From Lichina pygmaea (Eukaryota > Ascomycota > Lichinomycetes > Lichinales > Lichinaceae), in contig OY730173.1 in the NCBI GenBank assembly GCA_963422465.1, positions 2,790,001-2,854,000 on the forward strand: DNA of 64,000 bases, in the 5' to 3' direction. Position numbers and translations under genes: made by a program. The notes under the pieces are model-generated. The model made no database searches. It saw only the letters and a list, made by a program, of their open reading frames with translations, and had not been told where the DNA came from. Below are positions 41,380 through 52,656 of the stretch, piece by piece (the stretch's first letter is position 1; each line of letters begins with the position of its first letter).

Positions 41380-44100
41380 TATGCCCAGTGCTCGGGGATA
41401 GATAACGTCTTGCGTGGTTGAGTAGACGCGGTGGAGAAGGATTGGTTCGTCCTCCACATGCAGCAAGTGTTTACTTAACGGACTAATTGTATTCCGATAT
41501 AGAGCAGACGTGAGAGTTCAACGATCACACTCGCTCGTTCATGAGCAGGTCATACTGCTGTCTATTATAGAAGCTAGCAGATCGCTCTTGAAGAGATGGA
41601 TATCAAAGAGATTGCCTGAGTTGACGCCGGGAAAGGCAACATGGGTCCAGGTATTTGCCCCCCTTCAGGGTGATTCGAGCGTCAGGACGAGCGCGGAGCG
41701 TCCTGACTGCTAGCATCCATGGATGCTATAGAGAATAAAGACAGCTGGCAATTTTTTGCGTCTTCTTGAGCTGCCCCGGATCCGGCCACTTGAGGAGACT
41801 TGAACGGACAATACCGTTGACAAGAGCAACAGAGATGTAACCTCCCTCCAGATTCTTGAGGCCGGGTGATATTATAGGGACCACAAAGGTCAGCCAAAGA
41901 CTGATAAGAAACCACCGCATGCGTGTCCTTTATCATGGACTGATAATAGGAAGCTCCAACAAAGCAAGCTTAACACCGAGTTGAAGAGACTCAGGGAGTC
42001 ATCGACAAGGAGACCCGAAAACAGTCTCCTCCGACACCTCCATTGCTTGGAGAGTCACGGGACCAATCTTGTCCCTACGGTTCCGTAGAAGGTTGAGGTT
42101 GATGGCCATCATGATAGGATGCGCCCCTTGTCAGATCTTCTCTGACGCAAGCTGGAAGAGTTGACGATGACGACGATGATGATGCCGGATGCGGACGTGG
42201 GTTCGGCCATCACGCCAAGCGTTGTACAACAAGTTGTGCGCTCTACCTGTCGTATCCAATTCCGACACCGATAGCCTGTAGCATCTTCGACAAAGAGCCT
42301 CTGATATATTCCGCTTTCGGAGATGATGTTGTAACCGGCGATTATTGCAAGGGAGCATCAGAGGTGCCATCCTTGTCGTCTGCTCCTTCAAGTCGAAGCT
42401 GGCAGACGGTGACATTCTTAGCCGTTTTCGTCGTCGTCTTGCTGACGGTTGCCAGCAATGTAGATCATCCGGGCACTGCGCTCTTCGTGACATGTTTCGT
42501 GTCTTAATCGTCGACAGACACGTATGTGGTGGTGTACGTAGAGTAACTAATTACCAGTGGGTGAATTCGGCAGAGGGAAACGAAGCAACGAAAGCAGTGG
42601 CCGCTTCCGGTGAAGACAAGTGGGAATCGACTTATGTAAGCTTCGGCACGTGACAGGGAAACTGGCGGAAGCGAGCAACTTCCTCCGGTGCCTCCCAACA
42701 AACAGTCCCGGATGCGATAACGGTGACTACTACCCGTGCCATAGGGGGGTAATACCCCCCCCATAGCACGAGGATTCAACAAAACTTACTGCTATTCTGT
42801 TATGCCAGAGGGGCTGAAAGCAGCTCTAGGATTCGAAGCAAAGATGACCGTCCTTAAGAGTCGATACTTTGTGTACTTCCGTTTGGAGGTACGAAGTACT
42901 TACGTACAGCATCTTCAATACTAGTGTACGCTACATACGTACGGAAGTACTTCGGTGCCGCAGTTTCTGTTGCAAAACTTTTGAAGCTACTGGAGCCTAC
43001 TCCCGTACAGTACATACGTACATACGTACGTTCCGTACCCCACCGCCACTAAGAATTGCCGCTTTCGTCCCTTTCTTGTCCACCTAAGCTCCTACGTACG
43101 GAAGTACATAGTACGGAGCTACTGGTGGGTGTGACTTTCTCGATGTAGGTACTCATGTACTCCGTACATTGCTGGGCTCGCGTAGTACTCGTAGAAGCAC
43201 AAACTACGTATGTACTAGTGGCAGTCGGCCTTGGGTGGTCGAGAATACCAACAGAGTCCATCATATTTCCTGATCCGGAGCAAGCTTCCCTAGACGATAG
43301 ACCTAGTAACCTGAGGGGGCACGTCACGGGCGTTCTTTCTAAGTCTCAACGAACTCTGCTCATGGACCACCGCTAGAACGAGCTTCCATCATGCCGGCCG
43401 ACGATATCCTTGGCCCCCTGCGCCATCAGTCCTGGACGCAGAGAAAGCCATCCACCACGTTCACGAGTCGAAGAATCAGCAAAGACGTGACAAACCGCAT
43501 GCCTGGACATGCGTAGGCTATGCGACAACAGTAGCATCTAGAATGCTGACGTGTCCCCTTTGGATGATGAGGTTCCTGTCTTGTATATTGCCTGCTGGTG
43601 GCCCAGGCTCTATCCCACTCGGCGTCATATACGCATCCGGGGTGGAACAGCGATAACTTGATAGAATATACCAACCAAGGCCCGTTGAGGGAAGACATGA
43701 TATCACAACTTTCATATCTGACCCATTCGTTTGTAATGGGAAGCATCACTTGACAGCGTTAGATGGTAAAAACCATGCTCAGCTCGTACAGTATGAGAGC
43801 CATATTGACAGGAGCAAGAGTCGAGACGGAACATGAATGCTGGGGAAGTCGCCACTCGTCAACGGAGCAAGAAGCATGTTCGGCTGATCATCTACTCGTA
43901 CTGACGTACGTACACCAGTACCGTTGCGATGAGTAAGCGTCATCTGAGGCTTTAAGTTTGACGCGTAGCGCGGCTAACTGGCGCCGGGTAATCAGATTGC
44001 CCGTGCGAAACGCCAAACTCAAATGTCACATGAAACCATTCTGGACTTCATTGACACATTATCTCAATGCCCTCAACCCACCACAGCTACACCAGCCAAG
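41380..44100. other. Intergenic, no gene seen, GTAC-rich
   Basis: About 2.7 kb without recognisable coding sequence. It includes a tiny transposon-end palindrome at 42733 and a dense cluster of GTAC palindromes (CGTAC, TACGTACGGAAGTAC and relatives) at about 42880-43230. Short ORFs lack motifs. Confidence 0.5.
42733..42773. mobile_element. Minimal CCCGTGCC-end palindrome
   Basis: 41 bp: CCCGTGCCATAGGGGGG, a 4-base spacer and CCCCCCCCATAGCACGAGG, preceded by TA. Ends match those of the elements at 15397 and 21723 while nothing internal remains. The right end is partly degenerate and lacks the TA. Confidence 0.65.
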
Positions 44101-45398
44101 ATGGCGTCACCTCCGTATACCGCGACCTCGCCAACCTATACGCAGCAGACAGCTCTTTCGTCGAAGAAACGGCCCTCGATATCTACCACGGACCTGAACT
44201 CAGCCAAGCGTCGCAAGCCGTCACTTGCCAGCACCACGTCCGGGCTTCATCCACTGCGCCAAACCTCGTTTCCTCCTCCGGAGATCGACCCGAACGTATT
44301 TTCTCCGCAGAGCTACGTTCGCTCGCCGAGTGCCGCCAGCTCTATGGCAGGTGGAAGCGGTGAGAATCCGCGCGGAAGGAAGCCCAGGCCAGACGCTCGC
44401 GGCGTGAGCAAGGGCCATCCTCGCGATAGACCCAGCCGAAAAGCCGGGACACGGACGAACAGCGTCGCCACTATCCGGACCACCGGGAAGCAGAACAAGC
44501 AAGATGACACGGCCTCGAAGGCAGATACTATTGTTGAGGAGGAAGAGGAGGAGGAGGATGGGGACCTAGCGGCGTCGATGACAGTGAACGGAGGCGAGCA
44601 AGTCGACGAGGATCAGGAGCGGAAGAAACTTGCGTATGTAACCATCGGCTCTTGATTTTCACGCCTTGTTGGCCATGCGTACTCTGTTCCAGGCAGATTT
44701 GCTGACAGGGCTCTCTAATCAGGATCTTGATGGAAGCTTTCACCGGGGATCAAAGTGACCGCTACGATGCCTTTCGGAGAGTCAAGCTTAACCCACCCAC
44801 TGTTCGAAGGGTCAGTTTGATCTTACCGTGCACTTGGCATTTCCAACCACAATCCAGCCACACCTTTCCCCCCTCTCCCCCTCTCTTACTTCTCACCATG
44901 CAATTCATGCACTGAAAATACCCCGCGCACCCTCTATAGCTGGTCAACCAAGTACTATCTCAATCGGTGCCGGATGCCGTCGTGAAGACAGTCAACGGAT
45001 ACACCAAAGTTTTCATCGGAGAGATGATCGAACGAGCGCGAGGCGTGCAAGCCGAATGGGACCGAGCCGCGGGGATCCTGACGCCAAGTCCCACGCCGAC
45101 ACCGCCTACAATCGAAGGGCCTTCCCAGGGAATCCCCTCCCAAAGCACAATGGGGTCTTTCAATCTCCCGACAAGCAGTGCTGGTACTAGTACTGCTGCT
45201 GTTACAACCACTCTATCCATGGCCACGGCCAGGACAGCGACAATCGAACCTCGGCCCCTTCAGCCAGATCACATGCGCGAAGCGCTCCGTCGGTACAGAC
45301 AGGACCACGAGGGCGGCGGCGCAGGCATGAAGCTGCTCAGCCTGGGCGGTATGCAAGGGTACCCGAGTGCGACCGGGGGAAGAAGGTTGTTCCGATGA
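44101..45398 (+). CDS. TAF11: Transcription initiation factor TFIID subunit 11 (TAF11)
   Basis: Histone-fold subunit of TFIID that pairs with TAF13 and contacts TBP/TFIIA. Three exons (44101-44633, 44723-44810, 44940-45398) give exactly 359 residues. The fungal N-terminus MASPPYTATSPTYTQQ is disordered, with SSKKRPS, HPLRQTSFPPPE and an acidic EEEEEEEDGD stretch. The TAF11 histone fold starts AILMEAFTGDQSDRYDAFRR, VKLNPPTVRRLVNQVLSQSV and PDAVVKTVNGYTKVFIGEMI, ERARGVQAEW. The tail ends RPLQPDHMREALRRYRQDH and LLSLGGMQGYP. An ATG in frame upstream (44023) would add 26 residues; the 44101 start matches the usual family beginning. Confidence 0.93.
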
Positions 45399-46159
45399 GA
45401 CGGACGCGGAGCGGGCTTTTGCTCTTGTTGCAGCGTGATGGCGAGGAACAGCTCGGTCGCCGAATCGTATTCCGAGGATGAGAATATCCTCTTCCCCTTC
45501 TCTCCTCGGCCCTTTCTAGGGCACTGCGGGACGTGCGGGGGTTTCTTACAGACGATCCACATACTACGTCTCCTTCCGACAGTCCTGCAACAACACACGA
45601 ACCCTCGCGAACATTCGTCGAGGAACGAATGATGAATGATGACCCACATGCTCCCTCCTTCAAACAATCCTACTCCGCGCAGTCCTACTCCACACGGCCC
45701 TACTTGACACAGTCCTACAGTACAACAACACACGATTCCCCGTGAACATACAGAAATCGCTGCGTTCGTCCATCGAAGAATAACGTACAAAAGTCCGCGT
45801 GACCATCCATCGACCCCGGTGACCACCCATCCACCGATCCCCCTGTGCCGATCGATGCATCGTCCATCGAAGAACAAGAGCAATGAATCACAAAGACAAG
45901 TACCGTATATCCCTTGGCACAGCGAAAAGAATCTGAATCTGACCAAACGCAGTCAGTCTAGGCCCCCGGGCAAAAAGTCACAGGCAGGAACATACTGTAA
46001 GCAAAACCACCTTGTTCATAGCTCCGTAGCTCCGTAGCTTCATGCGAATGCGAATGCAAATGCGAATGCAAATGCAAAATTTCCCCACTTCCGTCTATAT
46101 ATCCCTTGTGAACCCCGCCCGGGAGTCCATAAGAAAGACCACGCAGCTCATGACGTGTT

Positions 46160-46225
46160 GGACACGCGTGCGAACTATACGTGCGAACTATACGTGCCGA
46201 CCACACGTGCCGACTATACGTGCCA
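46160..46225. repeat. Short tandem repeat around ACGTGC
   Basis: About five imperfect units of CGAACTATACGTG / CGACTATACGTG / CGACCACACGTG. Several contain ACGTG cores. Confidence 0.8.
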
Positions 46226-46484
46226 GCCATCTGAGTGCTTCGCATGAGGGTAGGGTACTGCAGGTCGTGACGTGTGTAGAATGAGGATGTGTGGGTAGGA
46301 AGGTAGGTAGATTGCTTGTTAGTGGGGTGGGAGAGCGGTGGGGATTGATCAGGCATATGAGTCTTTACTGTTCGCGCTGGTTCGCTGCGGGTGCTGGTGT
46401 TGGTGTTACTATTGCCGTCACTGCCGCTGTCGGTGTTGCTATTGTTCTTGTTGCTGCTATTGCTGCAACCAGTGGTGCTGCGAC

Positions 46485-46545
46485 TGCTAGTGCTGTGACC
46501 GCTGGTGCTGTGACCGCTGGTGCTGTGACCGCTGGTGCTGGTGCT
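46485..46545. repeat. 15-bp tandem repeat
   Basis: Three to four copies of GCTGTGACCGCTGGT followed by GGTGCTACT repeats. Confidence 0.85.
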
Positions 46546-47160
46546 ACTGCTACAGCCAAAGATGTCCACCGAAACGTATGTTACTTTCACTATAACAAGG
46601 ACCACCACTACCACCAGTACGGCTGCTGCAGTAGTAGTAGCAGCAAAAGCAGCAGAAGCAGTAGCAGTTATAGTGACAGGAGCAGTAGTAGTGACTGGCG
46701 GTAGGACCAGCAGCTATACCAATACTCGGACAACGACCAATTGTTCGAACCCGTCCAAAAAGGCAAACGTGCGAGATTAAATGCCTTCCTTGGCGCAGGG
46801 ATAAACATGATCAGGGATGCATAGTCGGCGGTGAGCGAGAGAAGGAGAAGATTCGAAACGAAAAGTGATTCTATAGGCACTACGCTCATGATCTGCTTCA
46901 GTTCGTTGCTCACTCAGATTCGTGTTCAAGAAAGAACATCCTCCAGACGAACGAAAAGAAAGGAAGAGATATATGCTGCAAGGGATGAAATGACTGAATG
47001 AGAGTGGGTGAATAAAAAAGATGATAGCTTTCCGTTCTCCAAAAAAAGAGAAAAAGCAAGGGCGAGAGAACATGATGCTTTCGAGCCTGATCAGAGGTCC
47101 ATTCTGGTTCTCGCACCCATCTTCAACCCATCATCGATAGTATCGTCTCGGGGTCAACGG

Positions 47161-48873
47161 TCAAACTTCACCCAGACGAGGCGGCACACCAGTCTTCCAC
47201 CCGTCCCGCTCGTAGCACCGAAACACGAGGTCGTACCCGTCGAGGTCGTGCACGATGCGTTCGATGCGCCGGTAGCCCTCGATGCACTCCATGCGCGCGC
47301 TTCTCTTGACCGTGGCGAGCCCAGACGGCGGCGGATCACGTGAGTCGTGGTCGTTGCTGTGCACCGTGGTCGTGCCGTGTTGCTGCTTCCCCGAGTTCGC
47401 CTCGAAGAGGGTGACGCTGAATCGGCCCGGCCGGAAGATGCTGACCACGCGCTCGACCAACTCGGCCGTCGACGTGCCCGTCTCCTTGCTCGGCACGTTC
47501 GTCTCAAAGGACGCGTACGAGCAGTGCGGCTCCGGCGTGACGTGCACCGTGAAGTAGTTGGACGTTGCTGAGCTCTTGCCTCGCGCTGGAGCCGGGATGA
47601 CGCCGTTCGCAGAGAAACCACAGGGGCTGAAGAGATAGGCATCCATGCGAGCGTCCGGGTATTGCGACGGTGGGTAGATGGCCGAGAGCCCACACGTCTC
47701 GGAGACGACGCTGCCGAGGACATGCCCTTCGGTCGTGATCACGTCGGAGCTCACCCGAGCCTCGCTAGCCGTCACACCGGATCCGTTGACATCAGTGCAA
47801 CAGTTGTCGAGAATGTCCACCTCGTCGGAGCTGTTGGCCGCTCCTTCGCACGGCCCGTCGTTCTTCCCGACGCACGTCTGTGACGCACCGATGCCATGAG
47901 CCTTCACCAGCTCCTCCTGAGCCCGGAGCAAGCGTTGGCAGGCTGGATCGTCCGCGACCGCACTCGCGTGATCCGAGTAAAACTGCTTCGCATTCTCTGG
48001 ATCCAGGTCCGTCATCAGGATCTCCAAAGTCTCGTCCTCAAACACGTCTAGCTCCGCCGCGCCGAGCGTCCTGTTTGCACCGTCGTATGACACGTCTGCC
48101 GGATCCGTCGCCGATCCTGACGGGTCGAAACGTTCCCATTCCGGTGTCGGAGGCGGGGTGAGCCTGGTGTCGGGGCTGGTGATGTACAGATACCAGTGCT
48201 CGCCGTTCATCTTGCCCACCATGTAGGCACTGCCACCGACGAACATGCGATCCAAAAACCGGACCTCCTGGGACCAGCTCCGGTGAGGTCCGCGTTGCTT
48301 ATCCGGAAACAAGAAGTTCTTGCGGCTGTAGAAGACCCGGTACGGCGTCGCCGCGCAGGAGACGCCGGCGAGCCCCGTCGGCTGGCAGCCCGCGAGACCG
48401 GCCGACTGGGCTGCGATCTCGAGCATCCTCGGCAAGCCGCTGAGAAGCGTGGTGATGCCGCACGTCTTTAGGATCAGCTTGTGGGGGAAGACGAACATGC
48501 TGGACTCCGAGAGCAGATAAGCGTCCATGTGCTCGGACGCGACAACGGACAAGACTTTGCAGTTGACCAGGTCCAGCATCGTCTCCCATTCCTGGCTGCT
48601 GACGGCCTTCAGCCCGACGGGACTCGCTGAGGCAGGAAGGTCACTCGGCGACGGACTGAACCACACCTCGAGCAGTTTCTCAGGACCTGCGGCGGTGAGC
48701 AACGCGTCAAAGTACCATATGAAGAATCGATGGGTGCGGTGCACCCCACCGGCCGTACCTTCGAATACATTGGTAGAGTCGAGATCGACCGTGGCCTCAT
48801 AATGTATCGTCAACCGAGGAGTGCCCTCAACGGAAGCGCCTGCATGGTTTCGAGGGATCTCGGTGTCCGTCAT
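47161..48873 (-). CDS. SPE2: S-adenosylmethionine decarboxylase proenzyme
   Basis: Supplies decarboxylated AdoMet as aminopropyl donor for spermidine synthesis; cytosolic. Intronless, 570 residues. The proenzyme self-cleaves before the Ser that becomes pyruvoyl: YLLSESSMFVFPHKLILKTC, with cleavage expected between E123 and S124. Other motifs: FFIWYFDALLTAAGPEKLLE, the beta/alpha half with RSWSQEVRFLD, SAYMVGKMNGEHWYLYI, PCGFSANGV (Cys and Ser used in processing) and YFTVHVTPEPHCSYASFETN (His of processing). The protein is longer than animal enzymes because of an acidic insert between the WYLYI block and the C-terminal half, as in other filamentous fungi. The start at 48873 has no in-frame ATG upstream. 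Processing residues are all present. Confidence 0.97.
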   Translation of the reverse strand: MTDTEIPRNHAGASVEGTPRLTIHYEATVDLDSTNVFEGTAGGVHRTHRFFIWYFDALLTAAGPEKLLEVWFSPSPSDLPASASPVGLKAVSSQEWETMLDLVNCKVLSVVASEHMDAYLLSESSMFVFPHKLILKTCGITTLLSGLPRMLEIAAQSAGLAGCQPTGLAGVSCAATPYRVFYSRKNFLFPDKQRGPHRSWSQEVRFLDRMFVGGSAYMVGKMNGEHWYLYITSPDTRLTPPPTPEWERFDPSGSATDPADVSYDGANRTLGAAELDVFEDETLEILMTDLDPENAKQFYSDHASAVADDPACQRLLRAQEELVKAHGIGASQTCVGKNDGPCEGAANSSDEVDILDNCCTDVNGSGVTASEARVSSDVITTEGHVLGSVVSETCGLSAIYPPSQYPDARMDAYLFSPCGFSANGVIPAPARGKSSATSNYFTVHVTPEPHCSYASFETNVPSKETGTSTAELVERVVSIFRPGRFSVTLFEANSGKQQHGTTTVHSNDHDSRDPPPSGLATVKRSARMECIEGYRRIERIVHDLDGYDLVFRCYERDGWKTGVPPRLGEV

Positions 48874-49594
48874 CTCCGCACCGACCGAAGCGAGCGCCGA
48901 CTTCCTCCGAACGGCTCGTGTGTCGCCTACGTCAGAAGGCCAGGTGGCGAGTGCGGACGAGAGTCACGTCGCAATCTGCCGTCCAGCGAACAATGCGGTG
49001 TTCGCTGGAGCACAGAAGGACCACAAAATGGGCGGTGGGGGGGAGAGCGGAGGGACGACCGGTGTCCCAGCAGATATGAGATCGAGTCTCGCTTTCCGAT
49101 GGAATGGGTCGTTAAGGAGGTCGGAAGGACAGAAGGATGAAGAAGACCTTTGTCGGAGTAATGTTGACGGTTAGAGAGATCAACGCGAACCCGAAAGCAC
49201 CGATACCACAAAGAAGTATCGGAGAAGCAGGAGCGAAAGACGGCTGCTGCTGTCTCTTAGATGATTATGTGATTGGTGATGCCTTGAATTGATCGGTCAG
49301 TCTCTCGTCAGGCTCTGGGTGCGGCAGCAACCGGACGCAAGACGGGCACCAACGGCACCTACTCGTGCTCACACCAGCCGACAGAAACGCTAGCCACGGC
49401 GGACGTTCTCCACGAAGTCTCGAATTCAGCTCAGAGCAGGAAGCAGGTGGACGAGTTGACGAAAGAAGGCAGACTCTCCTTGAATGCGGGGTGTTTGGAG
49501 AAGAGGGATTTTTCAGACGATCAATAATTTGCAGTGTGGGCGGTGTGGGCAGGGGGCCGAACGGGACAAACAAAAGTGACCGCGAAGTGGCGTT
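48874..49594 (-). promoter_or_regulatory. ATG-free upstream region of SPE2
   Basis: No ATG occurs on the minus strand in any frame for 721 nt before the SPE2 start; I checked every CAT on the plus strand. Mammalian and plant AdoMet decarboxylase mRNAs are controlled by upstream ORFs, so absence of any AUG-initiated uORF here is notable. The transcription start is unknown; part of the region is promoter. Confidence 0.6.
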
Positions 49595-50619
49595 CATTTG
49601 CATGTGAGGCGAGGGGGCGTCGGGCAAATCCGTCACAGTGAACTTTGCGGCAATACTCGTAGGCTGTCGTGGCCTAGCAGTACGGAGTGGTAGCTCCTCC
49701 TAGTTCTGGGCATGCACCCCGCCTGTGGCAGTGACAACAAACGCTCACTCTAGCACTCCACGGTCGGAACACCCGTGTAACCTTCGATCGGGTGTCTCTT
49801 ACCGTACTGCAGCTCAATGAGCGTCCCTTCGATTTGCATGATCGCCCAAATGGAAAGTGCGATAACTCCACAAAACCAATAACAATCTCGAGTTTCACGT
49901 GCTCAACCAACTGTCCTGGTTCCTCTCTATCTTCTGGCTACTTGCCACTCCCTGGACATTGCCCTGGCTTTGCTAGTGTTGTATTTTGCGACATTGCTCC
50001 TGCTCTCTGATCTCAGCATTTCGTTGTCGTGTTTCCATCTCTCCGTCTTGACTTTTCTGGGTTATGAAGCATGCTTCATTGGAGGAGATGACTACGCTGT
50101 TCTAGACTCGTTTTTATCTTTGGGTTCGGCAGTTGAACTCGACAGTCTCTCTCGCTGTTGTCTCTACAGGCTCTTTCTCTGCGATTACTGCAGATATGCT
50201 TTGAACATGCTTCGCACGTGATCCTAACTGATCAAGTCTACCTGCTGAGCTGCGTTCTAACCTCATACCTGTACGAGTAAATATCCCCTTCATTTTTGCG
50301 GACTGACCGCAACAGCATCTACTGCCAGCTATCTGGATCACCAGACCATTAGCCGCTCAGGCTCTCTGACCCTGGCTATCTCTCTTCCTGCAGTACATAC
50401 GTACTCCCCATCCAGTCGGCTAACCACGCGGTGGTGTTGGATGCTGGGTCGGGCGAGCTCCGCGAGGACTGGGCCTGTATCCATCTACTCATCGGGACCT
50501 TGCCTGATGCACGCCAGCAAGATTTCCACGCTTTCCGCACATAGGAAAGCGGGAACATCATGTTCCACTCTGTTCTATTCCACTACACGCATGACGATAG
50601 GGTATACCCATCGTGATAG
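49595..50619. other. Intergenic, no gene seen
   Basis: No recognisable coding or RNA feature in about 1 kb; short ORFs are motif-free. Confidence 0.45.
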
Positions 50620-51917
50620 TCACCCTCTCCTCCTCGCCTTTGTCCCGCCCGACGAAGCGCCCGTCGCGGCGCTCCCTTGGCCATCACGGCCGGGTTCACC
50701 CCCAGCCGCACCAGCGCTTCCGCCCCTCGACGTGCTCGAGGGGTTATGCCCGGCCATCCAAGCGGCCATATCAAAGTTCCTCATACCTGCACTCACACTT
50801 GCGCCTGCATCACCCGCATCTCCGTTTGTACCACCAACACCGTCGTTGCCACGCGAACCGCTGCCTTCGCCGGTCGACGAGGAAGAGCCTGCTCCACCTG
50901 CGCCAAAGCCGGTGATCGCGGCCAACGGACCTTGTCGTTGGTGGTCTTCGAATTCTTTCCGTGTCTCCTCATCCACTTTGAGGGTTAGAGTTAGTGCTGG
51001 AGGATGAACAGGGGGGCAATGGGTCGATGGAGAAAATGCAGGTTGGGTTGGGCCAGTGGTCAAGCGGGAACGAGCAGTAGAATAACATACTGTTGTCGAG
51101 CATATACGGCATGCCAAAGACCAGGACGAGCGAAACGAGCGCCAGCAGGATCATCGGGTTATATAAAAGGGATAGTGGGTTGACTAGACCATATCATTCC
51201 ATGAATTAGCATGCTATCACCAAGAAAGATGGCATAGCAGGTTGCACATAAAGACAGAAATGCAAACCTACAGCCCTCTCGAGCGACATAGTACTCCTTC
51301 CGGCCCAGCAGTTCCAACTCGACTTTCAGCTCGTCCTCGCCAGCACCGGGGCCGGCAGCGGAAGAGTCACCGGCATCATCATCACCACCGCCCGTGACAA
51401 ATCGTCCCTTGAGCTCGCCCCTCTCCGTCCAAGCATTACCCAAGTATGTCCTAAAGACCTCGACTCGCACTCTCGCAGTACCCTGTCCCTTGTTCTTCCC
51501 ACCACCGACCCGCGGCTCGCTTTCGCGCACGACGTCCACGCGGTACGGCGCAAAGACGTAGTCTAGACAGTGCACCTGGAACAGATACGACTCGCGCACC
51601 CTGGGCTCCTCCGCAGAAACGTCGGCTTTGCGGCCCGTGCCGGGATGGGGGCGGCGAGCGGGTGTCAAGGCAGTGATGTCGCGGAACGTGAAACCCTCGG
51701 ATGGACTCCGTTGGATGTGTGCCGTCACCGGCGGCTTGTGCGACGTCGTCAGCGTCGCCGTCGTGCTGGCCGGTAGACTCAGTTGTTGCACGTTGGCCGG
51801 GGAGATGAACGTTAGCTTCAGGGCACTCGAGAGCGTGAGAAGTGTCTGCACGATGAGTGCGGTTAGAATGCGCAGTGAGATTGATGATCTCCGTGGGGAG
51901 AGGTGGAAGTGTGCCAT
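50620..51917 (-). CDS. EMC7: ER membrane protein complex subunit 7 (EMC7/Sop4)
   Basis: Subunit of the EMC, which inserts transmembrane segments and tail anchors at the ER. Three exons. Exon 1 has a signal peptide (SLRILTALIVQTLLTLSSAL), then the luminal EMC7 beta-sandwich: FTFRDI, ESYLFQVHCLDYVFAPYRVD, VEVFRTYLGNAW, ELELLGRKEYYVAREG. The splice restores FNPLSLLYNPMILLALVSLV, then LVFGMPYMLDNMDEETRKEF, the conserved transmembrane helix and GMPYxxDNMDPE-type motif. The cytosolic tail is Gly/Ser-rich and ends KARRRG. Introns lie at about 51193-51272 and 51006-51088; the latter is confirmed by an ATG codon (DNM) split between exons. Longer Gly-rich tail than in yeast Sop4. Confidence 0.92.
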
Positions 51918-52656
51918 CGTGCTTGGTGGTGGTGGGCTAGGCTGATGCTGGCCTTCGGTGGAGCTGTGGTGGAAAGATACCCTGCCAATCCCAGAGGGGC
52001 ATGCTTACTTACCCGGACTTCTCTCGTACCGTATTGCACTGTACCGGCACCGTACCGGTAGCGTACCGGTAGCGCAAGCGCGGCGTTAACCGTGGCAATC
52101 TGATCAGATAAGATTAGATCCTATCGAGCGCCTCAATCTCGTCCTTGCTCACAGCCCCGTTGCCGAGACCCCACTAACTCCCGAGCCATGTGAGATCGCA
52201 GACATTTTGCCTGGACAATAATGTCTCCATTAGGGACTCAGTCAATCAAGAGTCCTTTTCCTGCTTGATAATCGTCTGTGCCTTACAACGACGCCGACGT
52301 ACGTTGACAAGCAGGTGATATCTGGCCGACTACAACCAAAGTAGTACTGTGTATCTTCCAGCTGAATGCCGTGTTCAAATCATCCCACTGGACTCTGTGG
52401 ATTGTTCTTCATCTCTTGGAGATGTCCAATAGCGCGGTAGATCGAGTAGCAAAGTGAAATGTCAAGAGGAAGATTTCGAGTCATCTCTGTCCAAAACATA
52501 TCTGCTCCACTCCGTAGTTTCTAGCTACCGTACGATTTTGCAGCCCCCGACACAGACGCCTTTCAATGCTACCGCAACGCTTTCACGCTCCCAATAAAGA
52601 CCAGACCCAAGCACGTAACTCCATGAAAACTGTGCAGATCGTGCATATTTCCGATG
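51918..52656. other. Intergenic, no gene seen
   Basis: Contains repeated ACCGTACCGGTAGCG words at about 52040-52080. No gene was recognised. Confidence 0.45.

Larger units (their letters stand above)
45399..47160. other. Intergenic with short tandem repeats, no gene seen
   Basis: Simple arrays: GCGAATGCAAAT hexamer series at about 46041-46080, a 13-16-bp series around ACGTGCGAACTAT at about 46160-46225, and a 15-bp GCTGTGACCGCTGGT array at about 46485-46545, then AGCAGT-type repeats to 46690. ORFs crossing them are low complexity only. Confidence 0.5.

Noticed and set aside
46291-46704. 137-residue ORF with Ala/Val/Thr runs
   Set aside because: Entirely explained by GCTGGTGCT-type tandem repeats.
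48927-49211. Possible uORF of SPE2
   Set aside because: It begins with GTG, not ATG; no ATG exists in the 721 nt before the start.
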